Source: Podarcis raffonei
Lineage: Eukaryota > Chordata > Lepidosauria > Squamata > Lacertidae
Direction of reading: 5' to 3'
DNA: 64,000 nucleotides
Assembly: GCF_027172205.1 (NCBI RefSeq)
Contig: NC_070614.1
Span: 36,152,001-36,216,000 of the forward strand
In this document: positions 1 through 11,000 of the stretch, in pieces
Position numbering within the stretch: the stretch's first letter is position 1
Layout of the letters: each line of letters starts with the position of its first letter
The notes under the pieces: generated by a model
What the model saw: the letters and a program-made list of their open reading frames with translations, nothing else
Told to the model about the DNA's origin: nothing
Databases searched by the model: none
Translations under genes and position numbers: made by a program

Positions 1-59
1 TACCCCTAAACATTTTTTAGAAAAAAAGCACTGTGTGCCTAAATATATATTGTTTGTGT

Positions 60-70
60 GTGTGTGCGCA

Positions 71-110
<40 letters not shown>
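60..110. repeat. (TG)n/(TA)n microsatellite
   Basis: Alternating TG then about 19 TA units directly upstream of the terminal exon that starts at 158. It lies in the polypyrimidine-distal part of that intron and explains the artificial open frame full of Tyr-Ile repeats on both strands. Confidence 0.9.
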
Positions 111-117
<7 letters not shown>

Positions 118-157
118 CACTCATTCAGTCTTGTCAATCGGTTGCTTTCTCTCCTAG

Positions 158-500
158 ATATACAACAGTTTCCACATGTGAAAATCCAGAGAACAGTGTG
201 GATATTAGTAGACCAGACCAACAGCTCTCTTTCTACCAGCCAATCCTGATGCGGCGTGACAAAGTGGATGCTTATTATGATGACTCTGTGCAAGATGGCC
301 AACTGGCATTAGTCAATCTGCCCAGAGCTCCTTATTCCATGGAAGATATTAGCCAACCAAAGGGGCTCAGTGAAGACTATGACGAGAAAAGGCAGTTGCC
401 ATGGGAGGAAGATATGGCTGATCCCAAACAAGCAGATTTCCAGGAACTCAAGCAATTGGCCAATGAAATGGGGCAGTACATTGGGCCTGGCTTTTACTAA
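158..500 (+). CDS. 3'-terminal coding exon of an unrecognised protein-coding gene (partial)
   Basis: A good splice acceptor (pyrimidine tract then CTCCTAG) ends at 157. The frame then stays open for 113 codons to a TAA at 498-500. The peptide is acidic and rich in Tyr, Asp and Pro, with no membrane segment or zinc site, and ends in QLANEMGQYIGPGFY. Upstream of 157 lies a TA/TG microsatellite, so the open frame to its left is intron, not protein. The balanced composition and clean acceptor support a real C-terminal exon of a gene reading into the window from the left. I do not recognise the family. The neighbours of KASH5 I know in human (DKKL1, TEAD2, CD37) do not match. It could be the cytoplasmic tail of a membrane protein because of its spaced tyrosines, but that is a guess. 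Confidence 0.55.
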
Positions 501-1104
501 TTACAATTGTTTTTGGCCCATGATTTAAATAGCTTGTTACTCTTCAATGCTCACAACCCTTTTTATGCTTCTCATATTAATCTCTGTATTTTCCCTTATA
601 ATCCACTTATTTCTAGATTCCATTCAGCAAAAAAAAAAGTTTTTGTCAATTAAATCATTCACACCACTAGCTGTGCAAATGTTGCTTTGTTCGCAATGCA
701 GATTTATTTATTTAAGCTATTTATACACTGCTTAATTACCAAAGTCTCTTATTCTTTACACCAAAGAAATTTATTCAACAGTGGGAACTGTTAAATATTT
801 ATAGCTAAAAAGAACATCTGCATTCTGAAAATCCCATCTTCTGTACACTTTTAGGGAAATGGTTCAGCTTAGGCAGGAAATGGTAAGAGAACTAGGAAGC
901 TGAGGAGTTACTTTTGGGAGACTTGCTTATAGTATACATTGCAAGGCGTGCAATCCTGGGTGGTGTATGGAGTTCATGGGCTGTCCCCCTCAAAAGGAAA
1001 GCAGAGCAATACGTTTGGCACCAGCTTGGCTGCAGGAGTCGCAGGAAGGAGGCATACAAGGCGCCACACAACTATTTTTAGTACTCCACTCTGGATTTGT
1101 GTAG
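501..1104. other. 3' flank of the left gene and unclassified repeat
   Basis: AT-rich sequence follows the stop at 500 and is probably 3'UTR. ATTAAA near 649 could act as poly(A) signal; no AATAAA is seen close by. About 955-1085 matches, in opposite orientation, part of the dispersed repeat at 20617-21035, sharing a block around CACCAGCTTGGCTGCAGGAG. No coding signal is seen. Confidence 0.45.
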
Positions 1105-1212
1105 CAGGGGCGTAGCCAAGGCCCACCCCCGCAATCAATACAAATACTTAAGCTTCTGTTCCCCCTGACATGAAGCCTTCCCCCTCCAACATAAATCCTG
1201 GCTACGTCCATG
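1105..1212. mobile_element. hAT-type MITE (CATGGGCGTAGCCA family), copy 1
   Basis: A 108-bp element begins CAGGGGCGTAGCCA and ends with its inverted form GGCTACGTCCATG. It is flanked by a perfect 8-bp direct repeat TTGTGTAG (1097-1104 and 1213-1220), the target-site length used by hAT transposases. It contains no coding sequence. Three further copies lie at 1873, 37405 and 43520. Confidence 0.85.
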
Positions 1213-1285
1213 TTGTGTAGGGTTTACTCCTGAGACTTTTCTTCTCCCAAAGATATCCCACAAGGCATGCAAGCATTTTTGTGTG

Positions 1286-1765
1286 CTTTCTGTTGTTGTT
1301 TAGTCGTGTCTGACTCTTCGTGACCCCATGGACCAGAGCACGCCAGGCACTCCTGTCTTCCACTGCCTCCTGCAGTTTGGTCAGACTCATGTTTGTAGCT
1401 TCAAGAACACTGTCCAACCATCTTGTCCTCTGTCGTCCCCTTCTCCTTGTGCCCTCCATCTTTCCCAGCATCAGGGTCTTTTCCAGGGAGTCTTCCCTTC
1501 TCATGAGGTGGCCAAAGTATTGGAGCCTCAGCTTCAGGATCTGTCCTTCCAGTGAGCACTCAGGGCTGATTTCCTTCAGAATGGATAGGTTTGATCTTCT
1601 TGCAGTCCATGGGACTCTCAGGAGTCTCCTCCAGCACCATAATTCAAAAGCATCAATTCTTCGGCGATCAGCCTTCTTTATGGTCCAGCTCTCACTTCCA
1701 TACATCACTACTGGCTTTAACTATACGGACCTTTGTTGGCAAGGTGATGCCAACAAAGGTGTGCT
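1286..1765 (-). mobile_element. BovB (RTE clade) LINE, 3' end
   Basis: Read on the minus strand, this encodes the C-terminal end of a BovB reverse-transcriptase polyprotein. Visible motifs include SESWTIKKADRRRIDAFELW, FGHLMRREDSLEKTLMLGK and the RRRGRQRTRWLDS block, then WRALVHGVTKSQTRLN, followed by the AACAACA-type tail. About 155 residues remain open, so this is a 5'-truncated copy, as is usual for LINE insertions. BovB is abundant in squamates and is known for horizontal transfer to ruminants. Confidence 0.9.
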
Positions 1766-1872
1766 TTTTATTTTACAGTAAATTGTTCTGTTCTCTTCAG
1801 ACGAAGGATGGTATAGAAATTAATAATTAAACCAATGAGGAGGGTGCAGAAAACAAGAGGGCTAGCTAGCTA

Positions 1873-1980
1873 CATGGGCGTAGCCAGAAATTTTTGTTAG
1901 GGGTGGGGGCAGAACCTTAGATTTGTACAGTATTGATTAAAGAGAGGCAGCTGTCCCCCCCCACCTTGGCTACGCCCATG
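1873..1980. mobile_element. hAT-type MITE (CATGGGCGTAGCCA family), copy 2
   Basis: A 108-bp element has a perfect 14-bp inverted terminal repeat, CATGGGCGTAGCCA. The flanks GCTAGCTA (1865-1872) and GCTGGCTA (1981-1988) match at 7 of 8 bases, which fits an aged 8-bp target duplication. It is non-coding. Confidence 0.85.
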
Positions 1981-2079
1981 GCTGGCTAGAAATGTTTGGT
2001 GGAGAGTGAGCTAGCCAGCAGGCGAGCACATCTTTCCATGGTGGAGAAAGGTTTGACAGAGGAACTTCCTGCCTCTCCA

Positions 2080-2560
2080 CCTTCCTAAGGAAACACCGAC
2101 GGGCCTAAGGAACAGGCGTAAGCGTCGCCGCTTCCGCGTTTTCCCGCCTTTTCCCCTGCGTCTCCCATAGCAACGCCTCGGCGCGCGAGTCCGGCTTTCC
2201 GCGTCTCCCGCTGTCTGGAGGCCGCGGCGGAGGAATATCTCCGTCTGTGCTTCGGTTCTCGCTGAGACAAGGTTTCTGCGTCCGCGTCTCTTTCCCTCGC
2301 TCGGACGCTTCGACCTCGGCTTCTCGGTTGGCTTCTCTCCCTCGTGTGAGGGGCTGCTCTTCCTCAGCCTCGCGAATAAAGGCTGCTTGAGAGAGCTGCG
2401 CGGTGCGAAAACAAAGAGTCCCCGCTAAACGGCCTTCCTGCACGCCCCCCTCCCCCTGACGGTAGATTCCTTTCTGTACAAATCTGCCCCGTTTCAGTTG
2501 ATAAAAGGGCACGATAACGCCCCTCTCTCTCTTCGCAGGTGAACATTTAGACCTAACCCG
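2080..2560. promoter_or_regulatory. CpG island, likely promoter upstream of KASH5
   Basis: This stretch is rich in CG dinucleotides (runs around 2110-2320 such as GCGTCGCCGC and GGCGCGCGAG) inside otherwise AT-rich DNA. It lies 2.5 kb before the first KASH5 coding exon and downstream of the left gene's stop, so it most likely holds the KASH5 transcription start and a non-coding first exon. Open frames here on the minus strand have CpG-driven composition and no recognisable protein. Which strand is transcribed is inferred from the neighbours only. Confidence 0.5.
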
Positions 2561-3170
2561 TGTCGTGGCCGAGGGTCTCCAAAAATCTCCCTCCCGTGGA
2601 TTTATAGCCTCCCAATTCCTAACGTTGCTGCCAGCTCGAGAAGCAAAAGCAACCCGGCCTCGCTTAAGCCGTCTGTTGGCGGCCCATAATGGCTAAGCTG
2701 CTACGCTGCAAGCTACAAAGCATGCTCGAGCTATTTATTTATTGAAATTTTAATTATTGATTGAATTTATTTTCCTCCTTGAGGAGACCAGTTGCGGCAG
2801 GCACAAGTTCGAAAACAAAGCTTAAAGCCACATAAAATATCCCGAAATCCATTGCCATTGAAAATGTCTTCAAAAAAGCAGCCACGGTTAAAAAGATTCT
2901 TCCGTCCAACGACCTTGGGGTTTGTACCGACTATGGCTACCAGTCCTGTATCCCTATATCTTGTTAACTGAGCTGCCTTCATAGGCGGAACAGCCAAAGC
3001 CAAACTTTTGGATCAGGAAACAGCTTTCCTCCTCACCTGCCTCAGACCCCTACCGCCATCCACAATAAATCAATAAAAACCCCAAATTACTCCCCTTTCA
3101 AATGCAACCTGGCCTTCCATAGCTATTAATACATACTCTTTTACCAAATAAACTGTTACTTTGGATTAAA
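2561..3170. other. gene-free flank of the CpG island
   Basis: I see nothing I can support here beyond weak CpG content up to about 2700 and short AT-rich tracts (around 2730-2775). Possible AATAAA motifs occur near 3063-3080, but no gene ends nearby. Confidence 0.3.
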
Positions 3171-3172
3171 TA

Positions 3173-3390
3173 CAGTGGTACCTTGGGTTACATACGCTTC
3201 AGGTTACACACTCCACTAACACAGAAATAGTGCTTCAGGTTAAGAACTTTGCTTCAGGATAAGAACAGAAATTGGGCTGTGGCGGCAGCAGGATGCCCCA
3301 CTAGCTAAAGTGGTGCTTCAGGTTAAGAACAGTTTCAGCTTAAGAACGGACCTCTGGAACGAATTAAGTACTTAACCTGAGGTACCACTG
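3173..3390. mobile_element. pogo/Tigger-like MITE, copy 1
   Basis: The element runs from CAGTGGTACCTTGGGTT to an inverted end AACCTGAGGTACCACTG and is flanked on both sides by TA, the target duplicated by Tc1/mariner/pogo transposases. The interior carries the repeated phrase CTTCAGGTTAAGAAC and no coding sequence. Confidence 0.8.
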
Positions 3391-4609
3391 TACTGTGGCT
3401 GCGTACAGTTGATAATTCTGCATCCAATGCCCTCCCACCGCTGGTTTGTGAAGCAGTGAATACGCAATCCATATCAATCCTGTCTTGTTTCTCATGCAAT
3501 CATGCATCCCTTCACCCCAAAAAACAGCTTTCTGAATTGAGAAAAAGAAAGATAGATGTGCCAACCCCATGCTTCACCTCCATAGAATATGCCATTCACA
3601 GTAGGTTGGACTCCCCAATTAATTTGTTCGAACTAAAACCACACCATCATAGGAGGGATCTCAACCTAATTATACATTATTTTGATTTAAATAAACCTAA
3701 ATTTGGGGGTCACTCCACATATGTGAAATGGCAATTCATATAGTCAATCCAAGGTCCACGACACCATGATACAGCTGAAAACCTGTGCCTGTTGTTCTCA
3801 CACAGCACAGAGTGCCCTGTAGGAGAGAAAATACTGTTTTCTAATATAATTCTGATGTTAGCAAATAAAACCTTCCAAATTAGTCAACTACATTACATCC
3901 ACGCTACTGCCACACAAAGAGATATGAAAGTAACTCCCTTTTTTATCATTCTATTTCTTAGTGAAATGTTTAAGCCAGGTTTAACTTTCACATGGCAGTC
4001 CTATATATGTCTACTCAAGTAAGTACCACTGAGTTTGATGAAGTTTACTCCCAGATAAGTGGGTATAGTGTTACGTAGCCTTAAAGTCTTATGAGCCTTC
4101 GAACAGATGAAGTTGTGCATTTGGTGCAGTCCAGATGAGTTTAATTTGAGGTAATTCACCTAGGCATTTTGCTACTTTTACAAAGCCTGGCAAATTAATT
4201 ACCCAAGTAGCTTTTTTGCTTCACAGATACTGGAATTATGTTCTTGTTTTGCTTGTTGCAGGTACACACAGAAGTGACCTTATAATCTATTTTTCCTGGA
4301 TAAGAACACACCTGTGGAACCAAGTTCTGATTGTCAAAGAACTTACCTGTGTGTGATGATGGAGGATATTTATTACAAGTCACTTGAAAATGAAGCAGTT
4401 GGACAGTTAACTGCATTCTTGTCGAGAGAAAGTAGGCATTGGTCATTCTAAGCTGCCAGTCATTTAACAGTATTGTAACTGCGTCAGAAACATCTGCTCC
4501 TAGAACCATTTCCCCTTCCTCAGGGCACTTCCGGACTGTTGCCATTTTTGGTTGGGATTCAGTCACATATCAGCAAATTCGATGTTTGATGTATTACAGT
4601 ATTTTAATA

Positions 4610-4690
4610 TTTTTTTGGAAGCCGCCCAGAGTGGCTGGGGAAGCCCAGCCAGATGGGCGGGGTATAAATAATAAATTATTATTATTATTC
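4610..4690 (+). repeat. L2-type LINE 3' tail
   Basis: The phrase GCCGCCCAGAGTGGCTGGGG then GGGGTATAAATAATAAATTATTATT is the same 3' end that closes the longer L2 copy at 56196-56640. Only the tail and its ATT repeats are present here. Confidence 0.7.
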
Positions 4691-5085
4691 AGGTCACACA
4701 ATTATAATTAATAAGGAGGAACAAATCTGCTTCCCCAAAAGATCAGACTTTTAATGAAAAGGAAAGTGATGGGGAAATGCACTGGAAAGTTTGAATTAAC
4801 ACTTGCTTTGAGGTAACATAATAAATCTCCCTGCAAACAAATCAAGATGCATGCTCAGTAAAAAGGTCATCTGGAAGCGCCCCAGTTCATATGATTTCCA
4901 CCATAGTTTTCCCCCCCAGCTGATTTACCAAGGTTTTATCAAGCAGATTGAGATGCCCTCACCTCAGTAATGGGATTGTAAATACATTTCATAACAGCCC
5001 CAGAAGGATGACTTGGTCTGCAGATAATCTAGGCTTAGGAAAAAAAATCATTTATATAAATATTACTTCCTCATGTTCCTTAGCA

Positions 5086-8000
5086 ATGCCACAGGACAGC
5101 ATTGGCGTCAGCGGCAAGAATATCACCCTGAATGCAGGCCAGTGCTCCGAAGAACATGTTCTGAAATGCACATTCAAGGCCTGTGATCCAGAACAAACAG
5201 GTAGAAAGTTTTGAACTATCAGTCTTCAAAACTGCTGGGAGATCAGTTTTTTGTTAAGATGTGCAAACACCTTTCAGAATAGTTTAGCATCAGGTTATAT
5301 ATTATAGACTCTTGGCTATATGTCATTTTGTCAGTGAACCTAACATCACTGTATTGAAGAAACACACAATTCCAGGTCAACTTTAATGACAATAAGTCCT
5401 AGCAGAAAGATGGAATACTTTCTTCTTCTTAGACAAATTTTTATTGACTAGGATGTGCAAAAAAATAAATACAAATCATTCATTGATAGACATTATCCAG
5501 GACTCCTCCCAGTACTTCAAAGTTACATAAAATTATTTTACTTAAGGTATAATAGAAAGAGAAGAAAAGACAAGAAAATAAGTGATAATAAGAAGGAAGT
5601 GGGTGGGAAAGGGAACCAGTGGTACAAAGCTACTATTCCTTTAAAAATCCTATTTTTCTTGAAAGTTGGTTCCTGATAAGTTACTCATTTTCTTTAATCA
5701 TGGAGACTAGAAGCTAATGGATTAAAAATTAAATATAAATTCACATTACTTTTCAGACCAAGCAAAATTGCTTTGTGAGCTACTGCTATGGGGTATTTTA
5801 AAACAATACAGATATGTAGACTAGTTTATATATACAGTTCATATATTTATGACTGACGGTTTTATCAGTTACAAATGCCTCATTTCTTCTAAACTGGAGA
5901 AACAAAGACGTATAAAACGTATCATAATAGCTTGCATTGGTAGATAGCAGAGACATCTAAATTCAGATTTATTGTTCTATGCAGTTTTTATATTTGAGTT
6001 TTTTACCTACCTGTGTAATTCTGTCTACCTGAATTCTGGTTATAGGAGAGGTGTCTGTCTTCCGAATCATTGAATACTTGCAGGAGATGACAGGGCAGAA
6101 CTGTGAAGACTGGAGGTTTCGGTCTCTATATAAGAGGTTGGACCCTCAAGAGAGAGGGATTGCTGTTGATTTTTCTACCTTCTGTGCAGTTATGAAAGAT
6201 TGGATCGCAGACTGTCGACAAGAGGGGTTAGTAATTGTAGTAGTCAGATATTGCCTTACACATGGCCTTGGTTTCAATATTAAATTCCCTGAGAGATGTC
6301 TGTATTGTTAGTATTCTAAGGGAACCTGAGGCATGGTGAATTTTCTTTTAAGATGATGAGTAGTTAGAGTAGGGATGGTAAACCTCAGGCCTGGGTGCCA
6401 AATGCAGGCCTCCTTATCTGTCCCTCAGAACTCTCCCCAGGTCATACACCTTCTGGAGCCATGCTCCTCTCCTGCCCAATGTATTTTTGCCTGGCCGGAA
6501 TTTGTGCTTGAATTCTAATGCTGCTTGCTTGCATGCATGGATGAAGGGTGGAGAAGATACATGAATCTGTGACTTTCTCAACTTTTAAGAAAGCATAATA
6601 GTAACATTAAAAAAATTGCAACTCTGCATCAGCCTTGTCTACAATTCCCATCATCCCTGACCGCTAGCAATGCTGGTTGAGGCTGATTGGAGTTGTATTT
6701 TTTGGGGACACAGGTTTAGGGAATGTTGCTGTACATGTTGTGCTTTTGAAATTAATCTCCAGCTTCACTAATATAATAATTTTGTCCTTCCTGCCTTGGG
6801 AGTTCTGTGAGGCCTAATATAAATAGATATGCAAAACGTTTCTTACTTCGGATTATTTTCTCTCTTCCTCTTTAAAGAACAGTCTTGGTGAAGGCTATCT
6901 AACTTCCTCTGATCACCTGCAGAGGAAGGAAAAACAGGATTTGATGTAAATTTATTCATGATGTAAACAAAGGGAAAATATAATTCTGGCTTATTTTCCC
7001 ACCTGCTTTTTTTCTAACAAAAGGGAAGATGCTGTAGACCTAACAAACAGCATCCAAGATCTGCAACATGGCAACAAGCAGCTAGCAGTGCAGAACATCA
7101 AGCTGCAAAAGACTATTGAGGCTGCAGAAGAGCTCAACTCAAGACTCTCTGAGGAGATATGTGACCTGAAGGGGAAGCTGAGAGGGTAAATGTTGGAAGT
7201 GCTTGACTTGGTATCATTAATTATGACTAATACAAGAAGGCAAATAGTAGAAGATTTAGTCAGTAATGAAGACAGGGCTGTAGGAAGTGGGGCAAGAGCA
7301 AGTTGTGGATTCACTTCTATCTGGAGCATGATTAGGTGGATCCTGCCAACCAATCATACTGCTGCATTGTTCTAGGACCAATCAGACTGCTGCATTCTGA
7401 ATCCTATTGTTCTAGGACCAATCAGACTGCTGCCTTTTGGATCCTATTGTTCTAGGACCAATCAGACTGCTGCAGTTTGGATCCTATTCAACGCAGTACA
7501 TAACACTTTTACCTTTCAACCCCCTGTTTCGTCTCCAGTTTTTGGGTCTTTCTCACATAGCTTGATGATAGTGAAGTTTAGAGGTAGAATTCAGATCATT
7601 ATAACTAAACAACCACCATTCTTTATTACAGCACCCAGCCAGCCTTGGAACAAGCTAGGGTCATGGCAAATGAATTAGAGGATCTGAAGGTTTTCTCAAA
7701 AAGTCTGGAAGAAGAAAATAGTAAACTGCACACACAAGCCCGACAGCTGGTAGGTGCTTCAGTTTAGTTTCTGGTAAACATTCCTGTTTTGTAAAGCTTA
7801 CACACCGTTGTCTCAATTTGTTTGAGTTATTCAAATGACATTTTGGATTTTGGCTTGGAGAGTTTTTATCTCAGCCAGTTCTTCTGAAACAGAGAAGAAA
7901 GGAGTTCATGTAGTTGAATACACATGCAAATGTGTTGTGCATGTGGATAATTCTGTAAAGCATGTTTGATGAACTTGTGACAGCTGGCTTTTTAGAACTA

Positions 8001-11000
8001 CTGTTTATTCCTGTTTGGATAATATATCTGCACAAGAAGCTTTCACAAACCAGGTTATTCTTCTGCTGAAAAATGTTATATTGGAATTCTGGATCCTCAT
8101 ACAGGCTAATCAAACTGTAACGTTCCCTTCCAAACTTTAGGTAAAAGAGCAGCAGTTCCTTTCTGTTCAATTGGATAAAGTGCAGGAGATGGTGAGCAGG
8201 GGCGATGGGGACTTTAAAAAAGTAAAACCAGCCATGTCAGCTGTAGGATAACACAAATGTAAGAAAATGAGGCATGTGGTTCAGTGCAGGTTACTGCTGT
8301 TTGCACTTGTGGCATTACAGTAGAGGTGAAATCTCAGCTGTCAACTGCACAATGGAGAATAAGCATCCATTACATACAAATCACTGCATGTGTAATGAAA
8401 TTCCATACAAGAAACAACATGTCCTCCTCCAGGATATCATCACACATATGCACACACCATGATATCCTTTCAGAATGGATGTCTTCCTTATTAATCTAAA
8501 AAAAAACAACCCAGAAGCTGTGTAATAACAAACTGATGCAGCACATGGGAGATAGTAATTTTAAAAGTCTGTTGCATTTGTCTTCTAGAACAAGAAACTG
8601 CTTCTGGAGAAAGAAAGCTCAAAGTGTAAAATCAAAGACCTGTTTACAAAGAAGGCTAAAATGAAGGTACTTAAAAATATCCATGTTCAACTAGTTTGTC
8701 AGATGACTGCTGTTTTTGTAGTATGGATTTGTGACTATAACTTGAGGGCAGCTATTTGTATTCTGCTTTCTTCTTGCAGTCCCAGATCTCTGAATATGAA
8801 AACCTTATCTCCTGCAAAGATGCTGCCCTAAATGAGGTGAGGTATACATAGGAAAAATGACAAATTGGAAGTCTGAAATTAAAGTGCTATGATGGAGGTG
8901 AGCGTCTGGGAGTATCTCTTTTCCTGGGTTCAGTGACACTGTGGGTGATAGTAGCACCACATATTGTTCGTAATGTGGTTAATTTTCAAGTTGCACACCT
9001 CTTTGCATGGAAGAAAAGAGTTCTTGCTACCCTGTGAACACACTGGGTTTAATTACAGGTTACCCATTGAACAATTTTGTACATTGGTGAGTCCATGGAC
9101 TGAGTGGTAGTTTCCAGTGGTATGAACAGGGAGTCATTTGCAGCACCCACCTGTGTCATGAGGACAATTCCCCTGTATTTCCGTTGGGAAAGAAGCTATC
9201 TGAATGAGTACATGACATCATGATAAGTTGCTAGTTTGTACGTTATATTGCCACCTAATTAAACAAATCTTAGTTGATTAATTGTGATTAGTTACACAAC
9301 TTTTATTTGATTGATTATAGTTCCACATGGGTAAAAACAATAGTTTTAAAGTTATATATATTTTTTTTAATAAAAATTTTATTGGTTTTTCCACATATAA
9401 TATAAGACAATACAAAAGACAAACACAAACAAACACACATATAAACATGTAAAGTTTCGTAGATTTTTTTCATATACCCAATTTCAGCGACTTCCCCATG
9501 CCCCCCTTTTCTGCATCTCTATTTTAAACTTTTTTTCCAGCAACCCCTGGTCCAAATTATTATTAATTCCTATCTTTAACTCTTATCCAATCATTTATCG
9601 CTGCAAATCTGTTATGCTTTACCCATGACATTTTAACACTCAATAATTTTGCTAGTATTTTTAAGATAAAGTTTAAATTTCTTCCAATCTTCTTCCGCCG
9701 TCTCTTTCCCTTGGTCACGGATTCTGCTCGTCATCTCTGCTAATCCCATGTAGTCGATCACCTTCGTCTGCCACTCTTCCAGTGTGGGTAGTTCTTGTGT
9801 CTTCCAATACTTTGCTAGTAGAACTCTTGCTGCTGTTGTAGCATACATAAAAAACATCCTATCTTTCTTTGACACCAATTGGCCTACCATGCCCAGGAGA
9901 AAAGCCTCTGGTTTTTTATGAAAGGTACACTTAAGCACCTTCTTAATTTCATTATATATCATTTCCCAGAAGGCCTTAATCCTTGGGCACGTCCACCAAA
10001 GGTGGTAGAAAGTACCTTCAGTTTCCTTGCATTTCCAACATTTATTATTGGGCAAGTGGTAGATTTTTGCAAGCTTGACTGGGGTCATGTACCACCTATA
10101 AACCATTTTCATAATGTTCTCTCTTAAGGCATTACATGCCGTAAATTTTATGCCGGTGGTCCATAACTGTTCCCAGTCAGCAAACATAATGTCATGACCA
10201 ATGTCCTGTGCCCATTTAATCATAGCTGATTTAACCATTTCATCCTGTGTATTCCATTTCAGCAGCAAGTTGTACATTCTAGTCAGATTCTTCGTATTGG
10301 GTTCTAACAATTCTGTTTCTAATTTTGACTTCTCCACCTGGAAGCCGATTTTCCTGTCCTGTTTAAAAACTTCATTTATCTGATAATAATGTAGCCAATC
10401 TCTTACTTTAAACTTCAATTTCTCATAACTCTGTAATTTCACATTTCCACCTTCTTGTTCTACAATTTCCCAATATTTTGGCCATTTAGAATCCATATTA
10501 AGTTTTTTAACTTCCTTAGCCTCCATTGGTGACAGCCACCTAGGAGTTTTGTTTTCCAATAAGTCTTTATACCGACTCCAAACATTATATAATGCTTTCC
10601 TTACAATATGGTTTTTGAAGCTTTTATGAATTTTTACCTTGTCATACCATATATATGCATGCCAACCAAATCTATTATTGAACCCTTCTAAATCCAAAAT
10701 GTCTGTGTTCTCAAGAAGTAGCCAGTCTTTCAGCCAGCAAAAAGCTGCTGCTTCATAGTAAAGCTTTAAGTCCGGCAGGGCAAACCCCCCTCTTTCTTTT
10801 GCATCAGTTAATATTTTAAATTTTATTCTGGGCTTTTTGCCCTGCCAGACAAATTTCGATATATCTTTCTGCCACTTCTTGAAACAGTCCATTCTGTCCA
10901 CAATCTGCAATGTTTGAAACAAAAACAGCATTCTTGGCAAAACATTCATCTTAATAACAGCAATTCGGCCCAACAAGGAAAGTCTCAAATTTGACCATAT

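Noticed and set aside
2085-2512. Arg/Glu-rich open frames on the minus strand
   Set aside because: They are CpG-island composition with no splice support or family match.
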